14,471 bases of DNA from UBA8752 sp049610565 (GTDB lineage: Bacteria > Bacteroidota > Bacteroidia > Flavobacteriales_D > Sanyastnellaceae). The translations under genes and the position numbers were made by a program. The DNA is taken from the NCBI GenBank assembly GCA_049610565.1, contig JBMYZR010000053.1, positions 1 to 14,471 of the forward strand, given 5' to 3'. How positions within the stretch are numbered: the first letter of the stretch is position 1; every line of letters starts with the position of its first letter. The notes under the pieces are model-generated. The model did not search any database, was not told where the DNA came from, and worked only from the letters and a program-made list of their open reading frames with translations. Below are positions 1-6,984 of this stretch, in pieces.

Positions 1-108
1 CATCGGCTTGAGCGACAGGCTCAGCGAGGCGAGGATGGCACCGACCATCACCACCATCACGATGGCGAAGAGGAAGGTGTATCCGTTGGAGTTCTTGTTG
101 AATGCCAT
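1..108 (-). CDS. nqrC: NqrC N-terminus (partial): Na+-translocating NADH:quinone reductase subunit C
   Basis: Only the first 36 codons are inside the window; the gene continues past the left edge. The visible protein begins MAFNKNSNGYTFLFAI and runs into a hydrophobic helix at about residues 10-31, matching the single N-terminal membrane anchor of NqrC. In the family this anchor holds a periplasmic domain with covalently bound FMN on a Ser/Thr near the C-terminus; that part is not visible. The start is 18 bases after the nqrB stop on the same strand, in the order nqrA-nqrB-nqrC known for this complex, so it is almost certainly the third gene of the operon. No Shine-Dalgarno-like sequence precedes the ATG. 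The call rests on position plus the anchor sequence. nqrD, nqrE and nqrF are expected beyond the left edge. Confidence 0.92.
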   Translation of the reverse strand, partial: MAFNKNSNGYTFLFAIVMVVMVGAILASLSLSLKPM

Positions 109-126
109 GGTGTCTTGGATTCAGAT

Positions 127-1377
127 TCAGGCGACGGCGGCAGAAGCGGCCAAGCGCTTCTCGCGACGGCGGATGTTGGCCTCGATGACGTAGTGGTCAA
201 TGGTCGGGGCCATGACGTTCATGAACAGGATGGCCATCATGACGCCTTCCGGGTAGGCCGGGTTGAAGACGCGGATCATGATGGAGAAGAAACCGCCGAG
301 GAAGCCGTAGACCCACTTGCCGGTGTTGGTTTGGGCGGCACTCACCGGGTCGGTGGCCATGAAGACGGCGGCGAAGATCATGCCGCCCATCACGATCTGG
401 TGGACCGGTCCGATGGTCATGTACGCGTTCAGGCCGAGCGCATTGAAGATGACGCCCATGACGAGGCCACCCACGATGAAGCTGGAGATGATGCGCCAGC
501 TGCCGATGCCCGTCCAGATGAGGATGGCCGCACCGATCAGGGCAGCGAGGGCGCTGGTCTCGGCCACCGATCCGGGGATGGTGCCGATGAAGCAGTTCAT
601 GAGGGAGAACATGCCGCCGTCGGCGAACATGGCCATGACCCCATTGGACACCTCCCCGTTGACCGGCTGGCCCACCGTGTTGGCCAGGTGGCCGAGGGCG
701 GTGGCGCCGGTGTATCCGTCGGCCAGCACGCCGCCAGCCTTGGAGGCCATGACGTTGTGGATCCAGATCTCACCGGACATCTGCTTCGGGTAGGCGAAGA
801 AGAGGAAGGCGCGGGCCGTGAGGGCCACGTTGAGGATGTTCATGCCCGTGCCGCCGAAGACCTCCTTGGCGATGAGCACGGCGAAGGCCGTGGCGACGGC
901 GACCATCCACAGCGGGACGTCGACCGGCATGATGAGCGGGATGAGCATGCCGCTGACCAGGAAGCCCTCGTTGATGGCGTGCCCGTTCATGCCCGCGATG
1001 ACGAACTCGATGCCGAGACCGGTCGCGTAGCTGACGACGATGAGCGGGACCACCTTGATGGCCCCGACGATCAGCTTGTCCAGCAGCATGGCGTTCCACG
1101 GGTCGGCCGTGGTGATGTCACCGAGGCTCAGGTAGTACTGGTGACCGATGTTCCAGGTGCCGAACAGCAAGGCCGGAACCATGGCGACGATCACGAGGAA
1201 CATCGTCCGCTTGAGGTCGATGCCGTCCCGGACGTGCACGCCTTTCTTGGTCGTGTGGCCCGGGGTGAACAGGAAGGTCTCGAGGGCGTCAAAGACGACC
1301 CAGAAGCGCTTGAGTTTGCCCTCTCCAGTGAAGTTGGGCTTGACGCGCTCTTCGATGAGTTTGTGCAGTGCCTTCAT
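127..1377 (-). CDS. nqrB: NqrB: Na+-translocating NADH:quinone reductase subunit B
   Basis: Integral membrane subunit of the NQR complex, which passes electrons from NADH to quinone and pumps Na+ out of the cell. The 416-residue length is normal for the family. Seen in the sequence: an N-terminal amphipathic stretch (1-50), then many hydrophobic helices between about residues 57 and 400. Conserved-looking blocks are INEGFLVSG near 135-143 and the loop EVFGGTGMNILNVAL near 172-186. The motif YTGATAL at 222-228 matches the [S/T]GAT flavinylation site, with T226 the expected residue for covalent FMN. It lies 25 bases after nqrA and 18 bases before nqrC, so it is co-transcribed with both. A weak purine run (AGAGAAG) sits ahead of the ATG, the nearest thing to a ribosome binding site in the operon. 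RnfD is the closest paralogue, but the neighbouring NqrA and the length favour NqrB. Confidence 0.97.
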   Translation of the reverse strand: MKALHKLIEERVKPNFTGEGKLKRFWVVFDALETFLFTPGHTTKKGVHVRDGIDLKRTMFLVIVAMVPALLFGTWNIGHQYYLSLGDITTADPWNAMLLDKLIVGAIKVVPLIVVSYATGLGIEFVIAGMNGHAINEGFLVSGMLIPLIMPVDVPLWMVAVATAFAVLIAKEVFGGTGMNILNVALTARAFLFFAYPKQMSGEIWIHNVMASKAGGVLADGYTGATALGHLANTVGQPVNGEVSNGVMAMFADGGMFSLMNCFIGTIPGSVAETSALAALIGAAILIWTGIGSWRIISSFIVGGLVMGVIFNALGLNAYMTIGPVHQIVMGGMIFAAVFMATDPVSAAQTNTGKWVYGFLGGFFSIMIRVFNPAYPEGVMMAILFMNVMAPTIDHYVIEANIRRREKRLAASAAVA

Positions 1378-1402
1378 GATGGTGTGCTTCTCTGTGGTGC
1401 GA

Positions 1403-2755
1403 TCAGGCGAATTCCTCGATCATTTGGTCCAGGCCCTTCCGCACGATGTCCTGAACCGCAAGTTTGGACGTGCAGACGTATTCGCACAGGGCGAAGTCCT
1501 CAGGGGCCACTTCGTAGATCCCGAGCTTCTCCATCCGGTCGATGTCGCCGACCATGATGGACTTGATGAGCTGGACGGGGTAGATGTCAAACGGGAAGAC
1601 GGCGTCGTACTGGCCGCTGACCACGAAGGCCCGCTCCTCGCCGTTGTTGTTGGTGTTCAGGTCGTACTCCTTGCCCTTGGGCATCAGCCACGTCGGGAAG
1701 GCGCGGGATGCGCTGAACTTGTCGAAGCCGGGGCCGAGCCAGCCCTTCGTGAGGAAGAACAGGGGCTCGTGGCCTTCCGGGATGCAGGTGACCTGCTGGT
1801 CGAAGAAACCGAGGGCGCCATCGTCTCCCCGCTCGGTGCCGGTCAGCACGTTGCCGGAAATGACGCGGGTGTCCTCCATGGACACGCGGTCCTTGGCGAT
1901 GTGGGCCATCGGGGTGCCGATGGTGGTGGACAACAAGGCCGGCTGGGAACGGCTGCCGGTCAGGGCCACCGTGCGCTTGCCGACGAACCGTCCGGCGGTC
2001 AATCCCTCGCCGAGGTTGGCGACGTCCTGCAGCCCGATGGTCCACACGACCTCGCCCTTGTTCATCGGCGCGACCTCGTGGATCTGGACGCCGACGTTGC
2101 CGGCAGGGTGCGGACCGGAGAAGGCGGTGATGTCCGCCTCGGTCACGCCGCTGAAGGTGTCGTCTCCGGCCTCGATGCCGAGTTGCACCTTCTTGCCGCC
2201 GCCCATCAATGTGTTGAGGAACGCCAGTCCCTGGCGGAAGGCGTCCATGCGGTCGCCCAGGACCTGGGCTGCACTCGGGGCCAACGGCGCGGAATCGTGA
2301 GCACTGACGAAAATGTCCCGCGGCTGGCTGTCCGGGGCCGGCATCACATCGAAGGGACGCTGACGCAGCATGGGCCAGAAGCCGTGGGCGAGCATGGCGC
2401 TGCGGACTTCCTCGGCCGAGGCGCTGGCCTGCAGTCCGGGGAAGGTCGCCTCCCCTGCCCCGCCGGCCACCACGTCCACGCGCAGGATGCGGCGCTTTTC
2501 GCCACGAACGGGCTCCTGTGCCGTGCCGGAAATGGCGCTGACGAATTGGATCGAGGGATTCTTTTTGTCCGTGAAGAGGACGTCACCCGCTTTCACTTCG
2601 GTGCCGGCCTTGACGGCCATGCGCGGGACGAGCCCGTGGAAGTCGGTGGGGTGAATGGAAAACCGGTCTGCGGCGGAAAGGGCATGGGTGTCGCCGTGGG
2701 CGCCGCCCTTGAGGCGGATGTCCAGGCCTTTCCGGATCTTGACGGATGCAGGCAT
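1403..2755 (-). CDS. nqrA: NqrA: Na+-translocating NADH:quinone reductase subunit A
   Basis: Peripheral cytoplasmic subunit of the NQR complex, associated with quinone binding in this family. The 450-residue protein starts MPASVKIRKGLDIRLKGGA, the typical NqrA opening with a basic KGLDIRLKG block, and has no signal peptide or membrane segment. Further family-like blocks are DFHGLVPRMAVKAGTEVKAG (about 38-57) and ISGTAQEPVRGEKRR (about 75-89). First gene of the operon, followed 25 bases later by nqrB. The start at 2755 is chosen because the family motif begins immediately after it. A TACATTTG -7-like element lies 37 nt upstream of the ATG, so unlike several neighbours this gene should have a short untranslated leader of roughly 25 nt, without a recognisable Shine-Dalgarno sequence. 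Confidence 0.96.
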   Translation of the reverse strand: MPASVKIRKGLDIRLKGGAHGDTHALSAADRFSIHPTDFHGLVPRMAVKAGTEVKAGDVLFTDKKNPSIQFVSAISGTAQEPVRGEKRRILRVDVVAGGAGEATFPGLQASASAEEVRSAMLAHGFWPMLRQRPFDVMPAPDSQPRDIFVSAHDSAPLAPSAAQVLGDRMDAFRQGLAFLNTLMGGGKKVQLGIEAGDDTFSGVTEADITAFSGPHPAGNVGVQIHEVAPMNKGEVVWTIGLQDVANLGEGLTAGRFVGKRTVALTGSRSQPALLSTTIGTPMAHIAKDRVSMEDTRVISGNVLTGTERGDDGALGFFDQQVTCIPEGHEPLFFLTKGWLGPGFDKFSASRAFPTWLMPKGKEYDLNTNNNGEERAFVVSGQYDAVFPFDIYPVQLIKSIMVGDIDRMEKLGIYEVAPEDFALCEYVCTSKLAVQDIVRKGLDQMIEEFA

Positions 2756-2774
2756 GTGCAGGTGTACGTGCGGG

Positions 2775-2789
2775 ATTTGCGCGGCAAAT
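2775..2789. repeat. Inverted repeat overlapping the nqrA -7 element (possible operator)
   Basis: ATTTGC-GCG-GCAAAT on the plus strand is a perfect 6-bp inverted repeat with a 3-bp spacer, flanked by two copies of GTACGTG (2764-2770 and 2790-2796). Its right arm contains most of the minus-strand -7 element TACATTTG, so a protein bound here would block RNA polymerase. The operator role is inference; chance is possible. Confidence 0.4.
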
Positions 2790-2792
2790 GTA
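2785..2792 (-). promoter_or_regulatory. -7 element of the nqr operon promoter
   Basis: On the minus strand this reads TACATTTG, an exact match to the Bacteroidota -7 consensus TAnnTTTG. It lies 37 nt before the nqrA ATG, predicting transcription from about 2780 and a leader of about 25 nt. I see no TTG/TTTG -33 element at the usual distance. The element overlaps an inverted repeat (2775-2789), which could be an operator. Confidence 0.6.
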
Positions 2793-2877
2793 CGTGCTGA
2801 AAGCCCATCCTTCCCCGGCCAGGGTCATGGGGTGCATCGCCTTGTCCACATGACCCGGTGCAGAGTCCCACCGTCGG

Positions 2878-2885
2878 TATTTTTG
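2878..2885 (+). promoter_or_regulatory. -7 element, T9SS plug-type gene
   Basis: TATTTTTG matches TAnnTTTG exactly. Four bases (GGCC) separate it from the GTG at 2890, so the first T is 12 nt from the start codon and transcription should begin at or beside the GTG. No -33 TTTG is seen at about 19-21 bp spacing. A 7-bp inverted repeat, CGTCGGT (2872-2878) and ACCGACG (2893-2899), brackets the element and the start codon. Confidence 0.6.
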
Positions 2886-2889
2886 GGCC

Positions 2890-4173
2890 GTGACCGACGT
2901 CCTCCTCGCCCCGCGCCGGGCAACTGCCATCCTGCTCTCCGCCCTGCTCTGTGCGGGCCTTCTCCCCCTCCGGTCCCAAAGCGTGCCCATCGCCTACACC
3001 GCGCCCCACATCGGTTCGGTGCGGCTGCATCCCGAAGGCGCGCCGCTGGGCGGTCCGTTCCTCGAGCTCGGCGGCGAGGCGCGTCTCGTTCTCCGTTATG
3101 ACGACCTTTCCGGCGACTGGCCCGATCATGAGTGGACGTTGGTCCATTGCACGGCGGACTGGTCCGCATTCACCGACCTCAGCGATTGGGAGTACCTCGA
3201 AGGCTGGAACCCGGCCGAGGTGGACAACATCGAAAACAGCTTCGGTGGAGCGGTGTCCTTCGCCCACGCCGCCACCCCCATCCCCTCTCGCGACCTCGCT
3301 CCGAGCCGCAGCGGCAACTACCTGCTCATCGTGCACGAGTCGGGAGACCCCGATGCGGTCGTCCTCATGCGGCGCCTCGTGGTGTACGAGCGGCTGTGCA
3401 CGGTCGACATCGCCTTCCGCCGCCCCCTCGACGCCGGCAAGGTGCCGACCCACCAGCGGTTGGAGGTCGAGGTGGAGTTGCCCCCCGGTCACCGCTGGAC
3501 CAACCCCATGCGGGACGTCCGCCTCTCCGTCATCCAGAACGTCGCGTGGCCCTGGGCCGCTCACGACGTGGCCGCTGCCCGTGTGCTGGGCAACACCGTC
3601 AGTTTCGTCCAAAACGGGGGGCTGACCTTCGCCGGCGGGGACCGCTGGCGGTCCGCCGACCTCAAGTCGCTCGCCTACCTCGCCCCCGGCATCGACCGCA
3701 TCAGCGAATCGCAAACCGGCGATGGCCCGCTGTGGAAGATCCGAATGTCCCGGGATGAGTCGCGGCGGTTCCGGATGCAGTCCAGCCGGCCGGATCTGAA
3801 GGGCGCGTTCACCACGCACAACGACCGGTTCGACGATGTGAACCTGACCTCGGATTACCTCGATGTCCAATTCAGGCTCGAGCACAAGAATTTCGGCGAG
3901 GTGCCGGACGTGTACCTCTTTGGCGCCGTGTCCGGTTGGAGCCTCGACCCGGCCTTCCGCATGGAGTACCACGCCGAGGACAACGAATACCGGCTCGACC
4001 TGCTGCTCAAACAGGGGTGGTACGACTATCAATATGTGACCCCGGATGGGGGGGACATTGCCTTTGAAGCCTCCCATGCGGGAACGCCCAACCGGTACCA
4101 TGTCCTGGTCCACGTCCCGGCCCCGGACGGGACGGATCGCATCGTGGGCTTCGAGGCGCTTGATTCAAATTGA
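2890..4173 (+). CDS. Type IX secretion system plug-type protein (DUF5103 family)
   Basis: The 427-residue product has a signal peptide (about residues 1-30, hydrophobic core ATAILLSALLCAGLL, then RSQS). After it comes an N-terminal beta-rich domain with blocks I associate with the DUF5103/T9SS plug family: VHCTADWS (about 85-92), EYLEGWNPAEVDNIENSFG (about 101-119) and SGNYLLIVHES followed by RRLVVYE. The C-terminal third has an immunoglobulin-like part (YLFGAVSGWSLDP and QGWYDYQYV). In Flavobacterium johnsoniae a member of this family closes the extracellular side of the SprA translocon before cargo passes. The only usable start is the GTG at 2890, just upstream of the signal peptide and 4 bases after a perfect -7 element. 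It is divergent from nqrA and alone in its transcription unit. The family call is by remembered motifs and not searched, so the exact T9SS role is inference. Confidence 0.82.
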   Translation: MTDVLLAPRRATAILLSALLCAGLLPLRSQSVPIAYTAPHIGSVRLHPEGAPLGGPFLELGGEARLVLRYDDLSGDWPDHEWTLVHCTADWSAFTDLSDWEYLEGWNPAEVDNIENSFGGAVSFAHAATPIPSRDLAPSRSGNYLLIVHESGDPDAVVLMRRLVVYERLCTVDIAFRRPLDAGKVPTHQRLEVEVELPPGHRWTNPMRDVRLSVIQNVAWPWAAHDVAAARVLGNTVSFVQNGGLTFAGGDRWRSADLKSLAYLAPGIDRISESQTGDGPLWKIRMSRDESRRFRMQSSRPDLKGAFTTHNDRFDDVNLTSDYLDVQFRLEHKNFGEVPDVYLFGAVSGWSLDPAFRMEYHAEDNEYRLDLLLKQGWYDYQYVTPDGGDIAFEASHAGTPNRYHVLVHVPAPDGTDRIVGFEALDSN

Positions 4174-4183
4174 CAGAGTATTA

Positions 4184-4216
4184 TTTGGCTTTCGTCGTCA
4201 TTTTTTGCTAAATTGA
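4184..4216 (+). promoter_or_regulatory. apaG promoter with -33 and -7 elements
   Basis: This is the only promoter in the window with both parts of the Bacteroidota consensus: TTTG at 4184-4187, a 21-bp spacer, then TAAATTGA at 4209-4216 (TAnnTTG with the last base off consensus), then GGAC and the ATG at 4221. The first T is 12 nt before the start codon. It lies in a short AT-rich island (about 4163-4220) in an otherwise very GC-rich window. Confidence 0.6.
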
Positions 4217-4220
4217 GGAC

Positions 4221-4631
4221 ATGCCACGCAACCGAACATACCGAGCGACGACGGAGGGAATCCGCGTTCATGTTCGGAGTCGCTACGAGTCTGAATTTTC
4301 CCGTCCGGAAGAAAACCGGTTCATCTTCTCGTACCGGATCATCATCGAAAACCGGAGCCACAAAGGCATCAAGGTCATGCGCCGTCAGTGGCACATCGTC
4401 GATGCCATGGGCCACCGCCGCAAGGTGGTCGGCAACGGGGTGGTCGGGGTCCAACCCGAGATCCTGCCGGGCCGTGTGTTTGAATATGACAGCGCCTGCG
4501 ACTTGCGCTGCGAGATGGGCCAGATGAGCGGGAGCTACACCGTCCAGTACCACGACGCCAGTAAGGACAGCGTGCCATTCGAAGTGCGGATTCCGGCCTT
4601 TTCGCTGGAAGCCCCGTGGATGCTGAGCTGA
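4221..4631 (+). CDS. apaG: ApaG family protein (DUF525)
   Basis: A 136-residue single-domain protein. ApaG folds as a small fibronectin-III-like beta sandwich; its biochemical role in bacteria is poorly defined, with links to Co2+ and Mg2+ phenotypes and Ap4A metabolism through apaH in enterobacteria. Family blocks seen: ATTEGIRVHVRSRYESE (9-25), RPEENRFIFSYRIIIENRS (28-46), RRQWHIVDAMG (54-64), GVVGVQPEILPGRVFEYDS (73-91), MSGSYTVQY (101-109) and VRIPAFSLEAP (121-131). It is slightly longer than the usual 125 or so residues. No apaH or ksgA lies nearby, so the enterobacterial context is absent. It has its own promoter and the ATG is the first available start after it. No signal peptide; cytoplasmic. 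Confidence 0.94.
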   Translation: MPRNRTYRATTEGIRVHVRSRYESEFSRPEENRFIFSYRIIIENRSHKGIKVMRRQWHIVDAMGHRRKVVGNGVVGVQPEILPGRVFEYDSACDLRCEMGQMSGSYTVQYHDASKDSVPFEVRIPAFSLEAPWMLS

Positions 4632-4644
4632 CTCGCCATGGCAG

Positions 4645-4663
4645 GCCGCAATACTTTTGCGGC
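4645..4663 (+). repeat. Perfect inverted repeat over the serine hydrolase -7 element
   Basis: GCCGCAA (4645-4651), loop TACTT, then TTGCGGC (4657-4663). The right arm ends on the base before the ATG and the loop is the first half of the -7 element. It could be a repressor operator on DNA. If RNA from apaG reads through, it would form a hairpin ending immediately before the start codon. It is unlikely to be an apaG terminator because no T tract follows. Confidence 0.5.
4652..4659 (+). promoter_or_regulatory. -7 element, serine hydrolase gene
   Basis: TACTTTTG is an exact TAnnTTTG match, 4 bases (CGGC) before the ATG at 4664, so the first T is 12 nt from the start. A CTG at 4628-4630 is a one-mismatch candidate for the -33 TTG with a 21-bp spacer. 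The element sits inside a perfect 7-bp inverted repeat (4645-4663). Confidence 0.65.
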
Positions 4664-6229
4664 ATGCGCACCCCCGCACCCTTTCTTCTCACTGCATGGG
4701 CCACGGCTTGCCTGGCCCAGTCTGCCTGCGGTCAATCGGCCTTCACGGACATCCTTGAAGAACACGAGCTCGCCGGCATGAGCGTGGTCACCCGTTGTGG
4801 CGACGCGGTCTCGATCGAAGCGCACGTGGGCATGCGGGACATCGAGCGGGACCTGCCGGTCAACGCCAACACCACCTACCGGATGGCCTCCATCAGCAAG
4901 GGGGTCGTCGCCTTGGTGGTCGCCAAGCTCGTCGAAGACGGCACCCTCGCCTACGACGCCCCCCTCGCCCAATACCTCGACTCCCCTCCTGTTCACCCCG
5001 GCCATCCCGACATCCCCCTGACGGTCCAGCACCTGGTGACGCACACCTCGGGCATTCGGGACGGTTCGGGCTACTCGGATTTCCTGTCGGCCAGCTACGC
5101 GGGCATTCCCGACGTGCCGTCGCTGGGCAGCGTCCTCGACCCCGGCGGCGAATTCCACACCGGCAACATGTGGGGCACGTCCGCTCCGGGCGAATGGTAC
5201 CAGTATGCCAACCTCAACTTCGGCGTGCTGGCCACGGTCATGGAAGGCGCGACCGGCATGCGCTTCGACGAGATCATGGAAGCGCACCTCTTCGGCCCGT
5301 TCGGCATCGACGCCGGGTACCGGGTACAGGATCTGGACGAGATCAACGACCTCGCCGTGCTCTACCGACAATACAATGGCAATTGGGCCCCTCAAGCCGA
5401 CCAATACGAGGGCGTGATGCCCGCCGGTCCCGATTGGTCCGGCTACCTGCCCGGCACCAACGCCGTCTGCTTCTCGCCTCAAGGCGGATTGCGGATCAGC
5501 GCTGAAGACCTGACCGTCCTCGCCCGCCTGTGGAGCGCCGGCTCCGCGCCCGCTGCAGACGGCCTCCCTCTGGCCTACCTCTCGAACGCGTCGCTGGCGG
5601 ACCTGACCGCCCTGCAATGGGAGTACAGCGGTTTCGGAGGGGGCAACGGCAACAACTACTACGGCCTGTTCAATGCGTGGGCGCGGGGGCTCCACCTCGC
5701 CGCCAGCGGAAATGGGGACGACGAGGTCATTCCGGACGTGGCGGTCTCGCCGTTCATTGGGCACCCCGGTGAGGCGTACGGGCTGATCAGCGACGCTTAC
5801 GCGACGCCCGACGGCAGCTGGAACTTCGCCTTCTGCACCAACGGCAAATGGGACGGGTTCTCCAGCGGGCCGGCCAGTGCGTACTACGCGGTGGAGCAGG
5901 ATGTGTTTGCCGCCTTGCGGGAGGACCTCCTCGCCTGCCTCGCCTCCCGCGTTGACCCCGTGCGGATGCCGGACATCCAGGTGCTCGGCCTGCACCGCGC
6001 GGGGGACACCACGCTCCGGTTGGGCATTCCCGCGTCGTGGACCGACAACGTGACCGTCCGTCTCGTGGGGCCGGATGGCCGGGAGGTCGCCCGACCGTCG
6101 GGGGCGCCGGACCGTGCTGGCCTGATTCAGCTCGACACCCCGCCCCTCCCCGGCGGCTGGCTCGTGGGGCGGGTGCAAGGCCCTGCCGGCACGCCGCCCG
6201 CCCGCTTCCTGCTCGTGGTCGGGCAGTGA
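4664..6229 (+). CDS. Secreted serine hydrolase (beta-lactamase/DD-peptidase fold) with T9SS-type C-terminal domain
   Basis: A 521-residue exported protein. Residues 1-24 form a signal peptide (MRTPAPFLLTAWATACLAQ). The catalytic domain (about 27-430) shows the class C beta-lactamase/esterase signature: S76-I-S-K79 (SxxK, nucleophile and base), Y181-A-N183 (YxN) and H367-P-G369 where the family has HxG/KTG. TSGIRDG (128-134) and GGLRIS (274-279) also fit. The last 85 or so residues match the pattern of a T9SS type A sorting domain: VRLVGPDGREV (465-475), then PPLPGGWLVGRV (493-504) and a short final strand RFLLVVGQ. It is therefore probably translocated by T9SS and surface-attached or released. 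The natural substrate cannot be deduced; peptidoglycan peptide, ester and beta-lactam activity are all possible. The start at 4664 is preferred over an in-frame ATG at 4616 because it gives an intact signal peptide and lies 4 bases after a -7 element. Confidence 0.93.
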   Translation: MRTPAPFLLTAWATACLAQSACGQSAFTDILEEHELAGMSVVTRCGDAVSIEAHVGMRDIERDLPVNANTTYRMASISKGVVALVVAKLVEDGTLAYDAPLAQYLDSPPVHPGHPDIPLTVQHLVTHTSGIRDGSGYSDFLSASYAGIPDVPSLGSVLDPGGEFHTGNMWGTSAPGEWYQYANLNFGVLATVMEGATGMRFDEIMEAHLFGPFGIDAGYRVQDLDEINDLAVLYRQYNGNWAPQADQYEGVMPAGPDWSGYLPGTNAVCFSPQGGLRISAEDLTVLARLWSAGSAPAADGLPLAYLSNASLADLTALQWEYSGFGGGNGNNYYGLFNAWARGLHLAASGNGDDEVIPDVAVSPFIGHPGEAYGLISDAYATPDGSWNFAFCTNGKWDGFSSGPASAYYAVEQDVFAALREDLLACLASRVDPVRMPDIQVLGLHRAGDTTLRLGIPASWTDNVTVRLVGPDGREVARPSGAPDRAGLIQLDTPPLPGGWLVGRVQGPAGTPPARFLLVVGQ

Positions 6230-6243
6230 GCCGACGCTCTCGG

Positions 6244-6251
6244 TACCTTGC
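6244..6251 (+). promoter_or_regulatory. -7-like element, SDR-GT4 unit
   Basis: TACCTTGC keeps the TAnnTT part of the consensus but has G and C in the last two places. Its first T is 12 nt before the ATG at 6256 with GCCC between, the same geometry as the neighbouring promoters. It overlaps the palindrome GGTACC. It lies in the 26-base gap after the serine hydrolase, so read-through from that gene is also possible. Confidence 0.45.
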
Positions 6252-6255
6252 GCCC

Positions 6256-6984
6256 ATGACGTCCACTCCCAGCACCGTCTTCATCACCGGCGCCAGCAGC
6301 GGCATCGGCGCCGCCACTGCCGACCTGCTCGTGCGGCAGGGGCACCGCGTGTTCGCCTGTGCCCGTCGCCAGGATCGACTCGACGCCCTCGTGGCCGCCC
6401 TGCCGGAGGACCTCCGAGACCGCATGGCCGTCCGGGCCCTCGATGTGCTCGACGTGGACGACCACCAGCGCGCCGTGGCCGAGTGCGTCGACCGCTTCGG
6501 TGGCCTCGATGTCGCCATTCCCAATGCCGGACTCGGCATCTTCGAAAACATGGGCGAAGCGCGGCTGGAGGATTGGCACACCATGGTGGACGTCAACGTC
6601 AAGGGCGTGCTGACCACCCTGCATTGCTGCCTGCCCCACCTGAAGGCGGCCAAGGGCCTCGTGGTCAACATCGGCTCGGTCGCCTCCCGGCACGTCTTCC
6701 CGTTCAGCGGGGTCTACTGCGCCACCAAGCACGCCGTGCTGGCGTTGGGCGAGGCCATCCGGCAGGACCTCCGCAGCGAAGTCGCGTCGACCACCATCTG
6801 TCCGGGTGCGGTCAACACGGACTTCATTGAGCAGACGCGCAATGCGGACCTGCTCGATCAATACCGGCCGAACTTCAAGAAGGGCATGCAGCCAGACTTC
6901 ATCGCCGACCACATTCTCCACGCCATCGAGAACCGGGGGCGCGGCATCGTCTCCGACGTCACCCTCAGACCCGACTTCATTTGA
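6256..6984 (+). CDS. Short-chain dehydrogenase/reductase (SDR), classical type
   Basis: A 242-residue cytoplasmic oxidoreductase of normal classical SDR length. The Rossmann motif is TGASSGIG (11-18). Basic residues after beta strand 2 (ARR, 36-38) suggest NADP(H) rather than NAD(H). Other family features are NAG (90-92), structural N114 in VNVKG, catalytic S141 in NIGS, Y154 and K158 in YCATK, and the PGAVNTDF loop (183-190). The overall pattern resembles the YdfG/serine 3-dehydrogenase group of 3-hydroxy acid dehydrogenases, but the substrate is not readable from the sequence. Its TGA stop overlaps the TTG start of the downstream glycosyltransferase by 4 bases (TTGA), so the two are co-transcribed and probably translationally coupled. 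Confidence 0.95.
   Translation: MTSTPSTVFITGASSGIGAATADLLVRQGHRVFACARRQDRLDALVAALPEDLRDRMAVRALDVLDVDDHQRAVAECVDRFGGLDVAIPNAGLGIFENMGEARLEDWHTMVDVNVKGVLTTLHCCLPHLKAAKGLVVNIGSVASRHVFPFSGVYCATKHAVLALGEAIRQDLRSEVASTTICPGAVNTDFIEQTRNADLLDQYRPNFKKGMQPDFIADHILHAIENRGRGIVSDVTLRPDFI

Noticed and set aside
115..2800. Long plus-strand open frames (480 and 550 residues) opposite nqrA and nqrB
   Set aside because: Both are Asp/His/Val-rich shadows of the strongly supported nqr genes on the minus strand.
4616..4663. Upstream in-frame ATG (4616) for the serine hydrolase, overlapping the end of apaG
   Set aside because: It would put 16 polar residues before the signal peptide and lies upstream of the -7 element; the ATG at 4664 fits both signals.
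2593..6178. Minus-strand open frames of 506 and 547 residues opposite the plug, apaG and serine hydrolase genes
   Set aside because: They cross gene boundaries on the other strand, lack domain features, and their composition is that of antisense shadows.
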